From positions 26,664,386 through 26,728,385 of the forward strand of contig OX344752.2 in assembly GCA_947034885.2 (NCBI GenBank): 64,000 nucleotides of DNA, given 5' to 3'. The notes below the pieces were generated by a model. The model had not been told where the DNA came from, did not search any database, and saw nothing but the letters and a program-made list of their open reading frames with translations. The stretch is from Thuidium tamariscinum. Its lineage: Eukaryota; Streptophyta; Bryopsida; Hypnales; Thuidiaceae. Position numbers and translations under genes: made by a program. Positions 32,503 through 44,323 of this stretch are shown here, piece by piece; position 1 is the first letter of the stretch; each line of letters opens with the position of its first letter.

Positions 32503-35029
32503 TTAAGGGCTCACTCGTGGTTGTGACCCCCTATACGTAGTGTCACCTGAGGTAGGACCAGGATTGAAATTTTGGCCACCAGGTCTGAAATTTGGACTAC
32601 TCGGGCTTGAAATGGAACTGAAGTTTGGCATCTCATTGGAGCTGGGTTGCCAAGTTTGTGACATTCCAGGTCGTGGATGCACATACCGTGCGGCATCTGG
32701 AATGGTTTGCGCTCGGTTTGGAGGCGCTGCTGGTTCAATCGAAGACCCCATCTCCCGTTGCAACCGAGGGGACATGTTGATGGATCGGCCTTCTTCATCA
32801 ATCTCTTGTCTTCCCAATGGAGACCCTGCTCGTGATCTCGGTACATGCCCACTGGGAAAACCAAGACTTGTGTTAGTTACAGACTCTGGAAATTTCAGCA
32901 AGGACGGCCGGATGGTCCCTCCAGTGGACATCAAGTACAACTCCAGCTCCTTATGCTTGGGATTACGGCATTCCTCATCCGAGCTGCTTGGGCTACCTGC
33001 AATGTCCAGGGAGAGACTTTGAGCCTTGTGAGCCAGTTTCCTGAGTTCTCTATTATCAATCGGTTTCTCATTGATATGAACTAAGCTAGGCAATTGCAAA
33101 GGAGATCAGGTTACGAAGAAAACCCACTAGCAGGTGCCTACCGAGCCGTGTTAGCGACGAGAGAGGTATGAACCTGCGGTTTTCTTCATAACCTAACCTC
33201 CTCTGATATTAACTGACCTAATCTCAAGGCAATGCAAGTCCGTGCTGTTTGATTGCCTCGAGATCTGAAAATATTCACGTGGAAGAACAAACTACAATTC
33301 TACTATTACACTTCCCTGCTACTGTGTGCATACTTGATGCTATTGTGCTCATAGTTAAGACCAATAGTCAAAACCCTAGCGGCATTATCAGTGTTGCCCG
33401 GGCTCGACTTTGCCGATTAGGACTCGCTACAACGACGAAACTTGTTGGTATTGAGATTATGTTTCAAGTACTCCGCAATCTGTACCTTGAACCAGAACAT
33501 CTTATGAAGAGATAACTCGGAAATTCACCCCAAGTAGAGTTTTGATTTTGAATCGGCAATTTGTGTAAATGAAAATGAACGCGCTCACCTGTCCCTATTT
33601 GACCTGCTCCATCCTTCAGTTTCACTGGATCAATCATGTAGCCACTGTTGAAGGCCTGCTGCGAGTTGAACATGGGATTCACGAAGTTGCTCTCCTGCTG
33701 GGTGTGGGCGTCGAAGGAAGAAGCTCGCGTGCTGCCGTACATGCCCTCCTGACTGGGCCGCCTCATGCTTTCACAGTAGTCGGTGTAGCGCTGGCTGTTC
33801 CGGAGATGCTCATTCAGCATCCGGATGCCTTCCTTCAACGCCACGGCTTCGTACTTCAGGTCCATGCGCTGGGGCTCCACGCTGCGCAGCTTCGTGATCT
33901 TGGTCAAGGCGCGCTCCAACTGGTCTTTCTTGCGCTGAAGCGAGTCCTGCAAGCAGGTTTGATTTCCCGGCTGATTGAATTTATTAGGAAACATAAATCC
34001 ATGGAACCCCCATTTCAATTTTGTTCATGATAGTGTTCATTGGCTGTAGATGTTTCCATTGAGAGAGTTATCTAGGAAGGAATGTTCTTTTAAAGAAATA
34101 TGTGGCCTAACCTCGTGGCACACAAAGGATGATTATTTGCTTCAAGCCCATATTCTTAGGCCTGCAACTATGTTTTGGAGAGTCACATGCTTTGATAACA
34201 ATGTTTTGTTGAGGTTAAGTGGTGTGGAGAAATTCATTTCAAAGTAGTTCAGGAGATGAGCAATTCTATAGACCTCAATTTCATTACATTGGAGGTATTC
34301 CATGCATTAATTGGACATTTGCATTTTCTTGTTGTGAAGATACATTTTGAAAGTTGCATATCATGCATGACAATGTGCACTAATAAGCTTGGATCCTCAC
34401 CTCCCTATCCCCTTCCAGTTGCTTAAATCATTCCATTTCCTTATTTTCTTGAGGGTCACAATGTCTTTTATTGGGTTTGTATCAATTTAGGAAAAATGAT
34501 GATGTTTGCATGTTAGGTGCTTCCACTCTTCAGTGGAATGGGAGGACCAATGGTGGTTGGTGGGTCCTAAAGTAGTTTAGGATGCAAGTTTTCAATGAAA
34601 CGTTGAAAAACGTTACCTTCCTTGAGGTGGGGTGACAAGTGCCACAATTGAAAGAGTAGTTGAAGAATGGGATTGCAACACCTGACAATTTTCATCAAAC
34701 GATGGTTACTTTCAAAATCAAGCTGCGTGCAAAAATGAGAACCTCCGGCAATGGAAGTGGCTATGAAACCCACTGCTGTACTGTGCTGTACATCAGCCAA
34801 AGGATTCTTTGATGGTGGGAGCTTAATTAATTAAGAACTTGAGGTTCGTGCTGTTGCGTACCGCATACGTGATCCCCACTCTGGATTTGGTTCGTGCTTT
34901 GACGAGGGTTTTTTCGTACCAGCGTTGCAAGCCATATTTGAAGCAGCAGAAACAACACAAGGCAGTGCCGAAGAGGAAGACACCTACAGTCGGCATGGTG
35001 ATGGTGAACGTCTTCAAGCTGGGGTCCAT
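32503..35029 (-). CDS. Single-pass membrane protein with coiled coil, function unknown
   Basis: Three exons keep phase: 35029-34862, 33946-33589, 33080-32503, giving 367 residues. The N-terminus MDPSLKTFTITMPTVG leads into one hydrophobic helix (about residues 11-31, VFLFGTALCCFCCFKYG), then a basic segment, consistent with an N-terminal signal anchor. Exon 2 encodes a charged helical region (KKDQLERALTKITKL through ALKEGIRMLNEHLRN, about residues 57-115) likely to form a coiled coil. The C-terminal half is low complexity, rich in Ser, Pro and Asn, with several SP and SSP sites that could be phosphorylated. I do not recognise the family. ATG 35029 was chosen because it immediately precedes the hydrophobic segment; an upstream in-frame extension exists. 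A minus-strand ATG frame at 35350-35562 could be a leader exon or unrelated. Confidence 0.72.
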
Positions 35030-37960
35030 AATACCTGCATCATAATTATTCCCAAACTCACAAACCAATGCACAGATTGACCGCAACTGCAATCAACCCT
35101 TCATTGTTTGTTCTAAATTTACAAACTACAGTCCCTCATGATCATCATGCAATTTCAATTACGACCAGCACCACTTCTCTACAAGCTTCTTCAATTCTGG
35201 CATGCAAAAGGACTTTGAAAGGACGAAAGCTAAGTAGAATTAGGGATTGCTTGGAGCAATTCAGAGACGACCCAGCATTCTGTAGACATGTCAGTGGCGG
35301 AAAAGAAAAAAGAATTCTAAATTTATTAACACATGCGCAAAATGGAGCTTTAAAAAATGTGCAAATTGCGGGGTTTAGGGTTCCAACTGAGGAGGAGTCG
35401 GTCACGCAGGGGCTGCGGAGTGGAAGGATGGGAGTCCATGACGTGGGAGAGCATCGTCTTCGTCAGGGCTTGGAACCTGCTCTGCATCATGAATGCGAGA
35501 TTGCAGCATTGGGTGCACTCGCCGAAATTGAATTCTACTGTGCGGTGTTTGAATGCTTGCATTCAGACTCCGTTCTTGTGGGGAGGAACCCTAAATAGGA
35601 CGACAATAGGCTACCGATCGGTTCTACAGTTGAACCTGTAAACCTAAAAGATTGGGTCCACGCTGCCACATTAGATAAGAGAGTTTATTGCATTAAGGTA
35701 AGAGGCTCAGAAACTGCTCATTTAAGGGTTGGTTTGCTTTTATCATGTACTTTTTGAGATGGTAATATTTTTCGCCCATTTTTCAGTGAAAGAGAAATAA
35801 ACGAGGAATGTAACACAAGTTGTTTTGTAATTTTTGAAGCATTTATGAATTACTTATGAATTTTCAAATGAAATCTGGCATAGGTCCCTATTTGTGATTA
35901 GTAGGCCTTGGAAACCCACACATGCTTAGTTTCAAAAAAAATCTGGTTTTGTTCAAAAACTAGCATTGCAACATGTGAAAAGTAACAAAGATAGTTTCTA
36001 AATGTGACCATTTCTAAAACTAAAATGAATGCTTAAATCATTCAATATTTCAAATTTTTTAACATTTGTAAGAAGGTAGTTGGACTACCAATTCTTATTT
36101 TGAATAAAATTAGTACACCTATCCACTTAGTTAGAAAAGAACCCATTGTGGCTCTTAAACCATCCATTGAAGCAGTATAAACCAAATCTTATCATGCTCT
36201 AATATAATCAAGAGGCCATTTTTCCACAATCAAGTATCCATTTCACAACCTCCTATTGGACAATTGAAAATGCCTGCATTGTTTTAGAGCCTATAGAGAG
36301 GGGAATGATCTTTTTAAGTGGTTCATATTTTTAAACTGGGACCAACAATCAATGTTCTCTAATAACACTTTATTGAATTGGAGAGGATTGAATTGGAGAG
36401 ATTCTATTACGCTACACTAGCAACAATGGCAAAAGTAGATGATATTGTTGAAGGGAGAATGATTGCCTTGTTTAATTGCAATTCTTTAAAAAATATATGA
36501 TTTAGTATTTTCTTTTTGATTTTAAACAATGTAGGAAAATGTGATTACAACAATTGAAATTACATTTTTCAACAAAGTATGATTTTGTTATGAATTTTTG
36601 AAGTGTGATGTCCAAGTTGCCTAAGATAGTCATAGACCCCTAGGAACCAAGAATGAAGTGCATGTATAATGATCATGTTACTCATCTAAAATGGTCACAA
36701 TAGTCCTTTGAAAACTACCACAACATCAAGGCCAACAAATAGTTACTTTCTAAAATTGATTTACATATAAAAGGTCCTATAAATAATGTTCACTACCTCA
36801 CTCCATTCTCGTCATCAAAATCGAAAATTTCTTATATTTGAAGGCTATCACCAATCCACTTCAATCTTGTCACTCAAAATCTTCCATGTACCCATTACAT
36901 TGGGTTGTTTACCAAATAGCATTGGTTCCTAAACACTTAAAAAGACCCATGAATACAAGAAGATATCCCTTTGTATGACTCAAAGAAGATAGGCCACATC
37001 AACTTGCGAAGCATCATATTTTCATAAACACTTAGTCTCTCTTTAGCTTAACAAAGAGTCTCCTACAATTGGTACATAATTGGTAAACATGGTGATTATA
37101 ATGACCCATTCCTAGCTCCCAAGAACATTCAAAATGTCTATAATAGGAAAATATATGATATTCACATGACTAACTTTATCTTCATAGAGTTTATTTTGTA
37201 GGGGTCAAAAGTCACAACCCATACACTATCTTATTGGTCTTTGATTCAAGGTTTGAATTACAACTACAAGGAGTCACAATTGCATACTTCTTTTCTCCTA
37301 ATTTTCCATTCCAATAAATGTGAGACATAAGCTCTTCAAGAGTGCTCTAGATAGAATGTGCAATGAATAAGTTGAATATTAATTTATGAAACATTACAAA
37401 CAGAGAATTGAAAAAGTTTCAATGGAGAATGTACTAGAATTTGCCACCCAATAATGGGAAATTCAACATGTCCATTGAAATTTGTTACAACTCCTTGTTT
37501 CTCAACACAGAGAGGAAGACTACACAATCTATCTACTTAGAGTGGGTTCCGAATGCACACCATTGATACATGACGTACAGTCAGGCATGATGGTGACCAC
37601 AATGCAGACCATTATCATACTTAGTGACCATCATGCATGAGTGTACATTCACCATCAAATTGCAATTAGTAAATGACTGATATCCTCCATCTGTGTCGCA
37701 AATTCTTGTGTCCAAGTCAACAGCTCGGAGCTCAAACCATGTATAAAATCAAACCACGCTTGCTTGTGATAGAATCTTTCCATTTGCTCCTGCACAGGCA
37801 TCACAAAGCCAAGTTATTAGATCTCCCTGTGATTCAAGCTTACCAAACCCCTCTTTGTCTAATTATGTCTGGCATGTCAATGCCCCAAGCTTTCAAGGAT
37901 TCCGCCATCACAAAAGGAGAAGGATGAAGCAGCATTCACAGAGGACTTAGCCAACCAAAC
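35030..37960. other. Intergenic region with uncertain small open frames
   Basis: Two opposed ATG-started frames overlap near the start: plus 35068-35598 (176 codons, basic, no motif) and minus 35350-35562 (70 codons). Neither is recognisable, and at least one must be a shadow. From 35.6 to 37.6 kb the sequence is AT-rich with nothing recognisable. Near 37.77-37.93 kb the minus strand has an ATG frame (AESLKAWGIDMPDIIRQRG) ending at a GTAAGC donor-like site, possibly an exon of a small gene. Confidence 0.4.
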
Positions 37961-38272
37961 CTAGAACATTTCATACAAGGGCAAAGGAACAAAGAGAACT
38001 TGGACTCCTTCAAGCCCTCGGAACAGAACAACATTGACATAGATGTAAGACAATTCAGGCATGCGATCCTGAGGCCAGCGTTTGGGTGGCTTCCCTGTTA
38101 CCAAGCTCGGTGGGTACTTGGGCTTCGGTATTGACCATTTCCCTAACCATGGTGGTCTGATTACGAGGTGAGGATCCTTGCAGCTCAATGCCATCCAGTC
38201 GAATTCCGTAGGCCCCGCAAATTTTCTAATCCCCATCATGGGATCCGCCTTCTCCGGTTGCTTGCTTGCCAT
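37961..38272 (-). CDS. Hypothetical small protein (possibly the first exon of a longer gene)
   Basis: A 103-residue frame starts at ATG 38272 (MASKQPEKADPMMGIRKF). It is rich in Pro, Trp and Lys in the middle (PPWLGKWSIPKPKYPPSL, then GKPPKRWPQD), a composition that looks coding and unlike the AT-rich neighbours. The final 30 residues are hydrophobic and less convincing, so the true gene may splice out near the middle (a GTAACA after PPSL) to an exon further left, such as the one near 37.86-37.92 kb. No family recognised; not shared with the flanking PIG-P duplication. Confidence 0.45.
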   Translation of the reverse strand: MASKQPEKADPMMGIRKFAGPTEFDWMALSCKDPHLVIRPPWLGKWSIPKPKYPPSLVTGKPPKRWPQDRMPELSYIYVNVVLFRGLEGVQVLFVPLPLYEMF

Positions 38273-38889
38273 GGTTGCAGCTCTTCAAGTTCTTCTACGC
38301 CTTTGAAACACAGAAACACACCAGATTGCAACAAGGACAGAGATATAGAACTCCGGCTCCTATATGAAACCCACTGCAAGAAAAACAATTGTTAATCAAT
38401 CTACTTAACAATTACAAACCCTACACATTGGTTTTTTCCAAAGCTTGAAACGGAGGAGGACCATCTCCTTACCCTTTGAGATTCCAAATTAGGGTTCGTT
38501 GTGTCCTTTCAGTGTGACATGATGTCTTTGAAATGGCATGTGGGTTTAACTCTTCAATTTGCCTTCCGGGATCACCACTTGTGAGTCTCAATTGAAACAT
38601 CAAACCATTACCGGTACTTACTATTGTACCCAACCCTTTCTAATAACACTCACTGTTATAAAAAATTTCCTACATATTTCTCCATTATGTTTAACGTATG
38701 ACGCTCTGTAATTGTACACCCTAAGTTATAGAACTTCAGAATCTCTGATTGTGTACACACCTCATTGGACGACGTCCACATATTAATTTCTGAATACCTA
38801 TACAAGGAGCACATGCCTGTGCTTTTGAAGCGTCAACCACATTGAATTTGACGGAAACCTTGAAATTCAACCACTCCATCACCATGTTC
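38273..38889. other. Intergenic spacer
   Basis: Probable promoter and 5' leader of the small minus-strand gene ending at 38272, then AT-rich spacer up to the duplicated PIG-P segment. Nothing else recognised. Confidence 0.5.
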
Positions 38890-40918
38890 ACCACTCTATT
38901 CCGGACGTTTCATGTAGGAAAAAGAAAAAAATGATCTTACCACACAATCAGAGTAAGAATTGATAGCCCATCGTTGGACGGGCCCCTGTTCACTACAACT
39001 TGAAATCCTAATTCAATCAATACTTCCACGAGTCCTGGCATCAAGACCTAGAATCAGTAAGGTAGGGCAAGAAATGATCGAGAATATTGAAGTAGATTTT
39101 ATTGCCGGTCGTTTCTACATCGAGAATTGCAACAGACGTTCTTTCCAAAAAGGAAAGATTCAAAGGACCCACCAGACACCACAAATGAGGGGGAACTAAT
39201 ACTCTTCCAGCCTGCTCCGTGAGAAGAATAACTGGAGAAGAAGCAACTGCCACTGTGGGGGGCACCTGCCAACAAATGAGCAAACATTTCATATTGATCA
39301 CGACAACAAAAGAATTCTCAACACAAACAGAAAAAACAAAACACGCAGATACATTAACCACGTCTAATCGGGATACCGAACTGGAAGTTGGAGAAATTAC
39401 AACAACTCAACAGAATCACTCCGTCACGTTGGTCGACTCACGACGACTTTACACCACCCACCGACAAAAAAATTGAAACCTGAGAGTTTCTGCATATGGG
39501 TACTAAAGAACGTACACCTCGGTGCATTACATTTGCTAACGAGAATATTTTTAAAGCAGACCATTCTCATAATAGCAAATCTGCACAGCGTTAAAAGTGC
39601 AGCGATTAGGTGGGTTACCTTACAGGACTTACAACCAACACAGACCTTCCATCTACTGAATGCAAGGAGCGCCACTCCGATCACCATCCAAGTCGCAAAC
39701 CGTGGGAGGCCTCCATCCCATCTGGCGAGCGGTGGGAAAGGAACCCATCGAATTACGGTGGAAACCGAAATCAGCGATCGGATGCTCCGAAGAGCAACGC
39801 ATTCACGGTGCTGATGGGAACATCGCACATCGCGGCAATGGGTCGGTCCCTTGCACCCAACACCTGTGCGCAACTGGAAGGGTCGCGCGTGTGCTCGTCG
39901 AACAGGGAATTCAACGACCACGGCGCGGGAGTGGACATCAAATTCAGGCTCGAATACAAAACCACGACGAACACGATGGACACCAGGACGTACGCAGGGA
40001 CGGCCAGGGCCCAGTACCGGTTCGGGTAGTACGTGATGCCCATGGTGTGCAGCCACGGCTCAGGCAAGTACGCCCACATCACAAACACCAGAAACCCACA
40101 AGCGTCGAGATCGCACCCACGAAGCCGTACACCTCCGTGGGCTTGGCTCCCTGCTTCGGACCCGTCGTTTGCACTGCGTCACGCAGATCCCTGGACAACG
40201 ACAACGGCCGCTTCGGACTCATCATCGCTGCCATGGCCCGATTATCGGCGTCAACACTTGCAAAGTTCGGGTGAAACGCATACGCAAGTGGTGTGGGACT
40301 GTATCCTCCAATGCTGCTAATGAATTCTCCAACACTGTTCTACTTTGGCTGGCCCCCAAGTATTTCCCTCGTTTTGACTGTTGATCATCTCCTTCACAAA
40401 CAGGCCATCATGTTCTGCAAACACCATCAAAACTCATTTCTTTGTAAACTGAACCTCACGTTCTGGAAATTTCCGCAAGACTTGAACAAAATGCTTGGAG
40501 GAAGTAGACGATTAGGCTTGGTATCCTATCGAAATTGTTCAGTTCTACGGAGGATACTCACGTGGAAGAAATTCCATACCAAATCCGGAAATTTGAACCC
40601 TAGAATCAGAGCTCCACGACAGTCCTCCACGCGACACATTGAATCAAGAATGACTGAGCATCAGCACATGGCTTTCTGGAAATCGAAGACAGCTCAAATT
40701 GCGCTAGTTTTTACGCTTTCTGCTCCACTTCATGAAACTTCAAGATTTTCCGGCATGTCCCAACTGACCACAATGCAACGATTCCCAGCTCATCAGTTCT
40801 CCTCACTGCAATCCCCAGCGGATGCGCTAAATCCCAGGAACACTTTCATTGCAGAGTCCACACAAAATGTATAACCCGAGCAGTACGAATGGCACGAAAC
40901 TATTCCGCGCGGACGTTA
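38890..40918. repeat. Segmental duplication, copy 2 (PIG-P pseudogene)
   Basis: Direct copy of 24672-26652, about 2.03 kb. It carries 79 bp (between GACTGT at 40297 and GACTGT at 40376) that copy 1 lacks, and many small differences at its left side. The right edge ends at GGACGTTA near 40918, after which the sequences are unrelated. Confidence 0.9.
39771..40234 (-). pseudogene. PIG-P paralogue broken by a 1-bp deletion
   Basis: Aligns with the intact copy at 25565-26029 throughout. Near 40092-40095 one base of an A run (GAAACCC against GAAAACCC in copy 1) is missing. The shift falls in the first membrane helix, after the GAISTLVG region, and leads quickly to a stop. The downstream part stays open with the same YYPNRYWALA and LLFGASDR sequence, and one of the few coding differences is Met for Val in SSLNLMSTP. 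Translation restarting downstream would lack most of TM1. A sequencing error in the homopolymer cannot be excluded. Confidence 0.82.
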
Positions 40919-41033
40919 CGAGAATTTCGACGTAATTTTCTCTAAGATCTGTCCTAAGTGACAACATGTGAATCTCTGAGGACATTCCAATTCCAATTTA
41001 ATGCTCACGTTTCCTATCAAAGGTCACAATAAT

Positions 41034-41864
41034 TTAATGTCTCCTCAACTTGACAATATCCAAGCGATATAATTGATGTGTAGGGTTGAAACCACCGACA
41101 ATGCTACTGTAATCAGTAGGCAAAGTAGGAGGGCCTCGAAGTATTGAATCCACTTCAATGATGAAACCCTAACTTCATGAATGGAAAAAAACTGCAATTG
41201 CTACCAAATGATTTCGAAATTTAGGGAGGGCGCACACCTTCAAGAAACTTTGAAGTGCGACTTCCTCTTCAAGAGATTGAGAGTCCGTTGTCATCAAGGA
41301 TATCTGCAATCATTGTTCACAATATTTTAGGTCTTCTGTTACAAACACGGAGCCTGGAGAGCGTCTGAATACATGTCATCTTAAAAAACAAACTGAAACG
41401 ATGGCTCTTCCCAACAAGGCGGACCGATTGGAATCCAAGAGAGGGCGATCATACAACAACCGATGATCCACAATTTCACATCCACAGCAAACCAACAATT
41501 ACATCATTTTCCAGCCACTATCACATTCAATTTTTGAACCTGTAAGCACCTAACAAGACACTCCTCCAGTGGGATGCAATAGGAATGACTAGGATTCATG
41601 AAGCTTAAGGAATTGATTGCTACCGCAGAACTGAGGAGACTCCGCAAAACTTCTAAACGGTATGACTCGAACGAAGATGAATTGTCAGTATGATCAAAAT
41701 GTGATACTTCGCCACAGGACTAAAGTTCGCTATCATCTTCTCGCATCTGACTGCCGAAGCCTTACACAGCCAGACAGCAGGGTCTGTCCAATTTCAGCCG
41801 GGATTTGGGAAATTGGCGCAGCTAATGAATCGTCTTCACGATCGGACTCCTTGCTAGACTGCAT
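41034..41864 (-). CDS. Hypothetical 99-residue protein, three exons
   Basis: Exons 41864-41766, 41303-41238 and 41168-41034 are each a multiple of three long. They are bounded by good splice signals (GTAAGG and GTGTGC donors; TTGCAG and GTTAG acceptors) and together encode 99 residues. The N-terminus is acidic and Ser-rich (MQSSKESDREDDSLAAP). The middle is helical (SLEEEVALQSFLKGFIIEV), followed by a Pro/Gly-containing tail (ILRGPPTLPTDYSSIVGGF). I do not recognise it. It has no membrane segment or targeting peptide. Support is phase and signals only; the individual exons are too short for statistical coding evidence. Confidence 0.45.
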
Positions 41865-43464
41865 TTTTTGCGAAAATGGGGAAGAAGAAAAAAAAAATGC
41901 TTCGAAATCGTAGAAGTAAAGAGGCTTGAAGGCACTGCGTTCTGTCCTCAGGACAAGTTTGGGATCACGTAGACTCGGAGCAGCGTTTCCAAAACTGGCT
42001 AAATTTCGCTGGATTTCTACCTACAAAATCCTTGCGCTACTAGTACATTCAATGGAATAATTTTAGCCAAAATTGCAACAAAGAAGAAAATTTAATAGCC
42101 AATTTGCAACTTCCTCTCTTATGGAATTAGCATCTGCTTCAACAGTTTTGTGTTAGAGTACTCCCAGAAATCCTTCTCAGCTTACAAAATCCTTTCTTTT
42201 CTACTTTCTTTTGATACTACTCACTCTCAAGGTAGCCAAAGTTGATATCAGCATATTGCACTAATTCCATAAACTAATTCTGGAATCATTGCTCAGGAGT
42301 GATTCCAAACTTGTCCACAGTTGAACTGACTTCATCTTCAATATGGGTGGATTGGAAGTGGTTGATGACATTGGACTTATTTATGCCAAGAAGAAGTAAA
42401 TCCATTGCAAAATAGTCAAACATCATGTCTCAGCTCCATTCAATTTTCTTTCTAAATTGTGTTCAAATATCAATTTTATATTTTATTACCTGACAAACAT
42501 TTTGAATATTTTTACTTCTCTAACAAGTAAAAATATCATAGTCATAATTTTGTGACTAATAGTTGAAATGAATTTGTAAACATTGCAGAAACAATTCAAT
42601 TAATTTGAAATTATTCCTAGATGTTCTACTAGAAATGTAGATTAGTGCAAAAAATTTTCAATTAGTTGTTTTATTTTTTACACCCAAAACACATCTCACA
42701 AGTGATCTTCAAGTTAAATTCCACTATTGAGCTAAATTTATCTTGTTATATAATTGATATATACAATCTTTATATTTTCACTTGTGAAAATGTATGTTTT
42801 CTATTGACATTGATTTTTTCTTAATTTTGATGGAAATTTTGATGGAAATTTTGATGGAATAGAAGTAAAACTTGTCAAGATTTATTTTCTTATTTTAAAA
42901 CACATACCAATAATGGGTATTCTGAAAATTACAATTAGAGTTGACCAAGGCACATTTACATTTGGGATGCATGGACCTTGGAGGATTAAGATAACTACAT
43001 CTAAAATTTGCCAAATAAGAAATTTTCTATGGTTTCCATTATTTATATTGAAATTTTTTTTGTAGGGTCTTATTGGTAGTCAAAAAGGGATTGTAGATTC
43101 TCTTAAAATACAATTTTTGAATATAGTATGAATAAATTATGAATATTCAATGTACTAAAATAGATATTTCTAAAATCAATCCTAAACTCTGATGGATAGA
43201 AGAAGTATATTTAGACAACAATCTATAAGGGGCGATTTTAGGTGTAGTAATAACCTTAAAGAATCAAGTATCCTTAAGATCCTTGTCTATAAGTCACTAA
43301 ATTCTCTTCGATCCTGAATAAAGGTTTAAAGAATCATGCATCTCCAAATCTTTGACCATGAGGGGATAAATAAGGGGTTAAGCGATTACTGTGGAATTTT
43401 CAATTTTCATTAATGTATGAACTTCATTCGTCTAAAAGAAAAAAGAGAAAAGAATTTTAATTAA

Positions 43465-43686
43465 CCCTTGAAAGATGGGCGGGTGACCATGGAAATTGTG
43501 CATTTTGGTACTGTGTGACATCATCTACTTTGAAAAAGCCAAATATATTTATTGGAAGTCCAAGCATTGTAGAAGATCTTCCCTTTCCACCCCTAATATC
43601 AAGGATGAAAAGTTGCACTTCTATCCTATAAGGAAAGATTCTTTGTCATTCAAACGACGCCAAATGTTTGCGGCAGCGTTTAAGGG
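43465..43686 (+). mobile_element. piggyBac-like MITE, full-length 222-bp copy
   Basis: Bounded by TTAA at 43461-43464 and 43687-43690. The termini are CCCTTGAAAG and CGTTTAAGGG, forming short terminal inverted repeats. The interior matches the 56837-57058 copy closely (TGTAGAAGATCTTCCCTTTC, TTCTATCCTATAAGGAAAG). TTAA duplication and CC-starting termini are hallmarks of piggyBac. No coding capacity. Confidence 0.8.
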
Positions 43687-43697
43687 TTAAAATCTAA

Positions 43698-44070
43698 ACT
43701 CACTAATAGGGGGGGTCACGGTACTTCCAAAGTCCTCAAAATTCTGTGAGAAAGAGTACGTGGTGCATCGGGAGCGAAAGGCGAATGTGAAATTCTCAGA
43801 GAAAACGAAGTGCCGTTTCTTCTCCTTCGTAGGTGAAGAAACGGAATTTTTGAAGAATTTCTTGAAGCCCTCAACTTGGCGCAAGTATCGGAGCTCCCAA
43901 CCCAGTTGTGCGAGCTAGAAATTCTTACGGAATTGTTGCGAACAACAGAAAGGGGTGTCACGGCTCCTCCATTCTACGGTAGTTTTCATTGGCTCCCGAA
44001 AAATCTCACCAACTTGGGTTTCCCTGAGAAATTCAGTTTCTCTGAGGAGCCTTGACACCCCCTAATGAGT
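43698..44070. repeat. Possible MITE with imperfect terminal inverted repeats
   Basis: The left end ACTCACTAATAGGGGG...TCACGG and the right end CCTTGACACCCCCTAATGAGT are imperfect inverted repeats. An internal GGGGTGTCACGGCTCCTC (43943) also pairs with GAGGAGCCTTGACACCCC (44044). The boundaries are uncertain. Confidence 0.35.
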
Positions 44071-44323
44071 AGAGTGGTGAAGGCCTCACATTCAGCACTA
44101 TACAAAATGTAGGCGACCTGTTCTCCCACGGTAAAAGGGACCCGACGGTGATGGGTTCTCACCCGACGGAGCTGCGGTTTGACGTGACCCAAACCCTAAA
44201 ACTTGGTTTAGAGCCAAGCCCTAGAACTTGGCCTTGCTCTTTTACCACTTCTTCCTTTTGTTGGAGGTGTTTGGCAGTGAAGCTGCTGAAGGAAGCAGGG
44301 GTTTTCGTAGAGTGTGTGCAGCT

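Larger units (their letters stand above)
41865..44323. other. AT-rich intergenic region upstream of eIF3d
   Basis: Between 42.0 and 43.4 kb it is AT-rich with no gene seen. It contains the piggyBac-like MITE at 43465-43686. An imperfect inverted-repeat element may lie at about 43698-44070 (ends ACTCACTAATAGGGGG and CCCCCTAATGAGT). The eIF3d promoter and 5' leader occupy roughly 44.1-44.32 kb. Confidence 0.55.

Noticed and set aside
39041..39361. Minus-strand frame containing ILDVETTG, resembling the ExoI motif of DnaQ-type exonucleases
   Set aside because: No other exonuclease motif is present, the frame is short, and the matching segment in the other duplication copy changes many residues nearby. 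Chance resemblance is likely.
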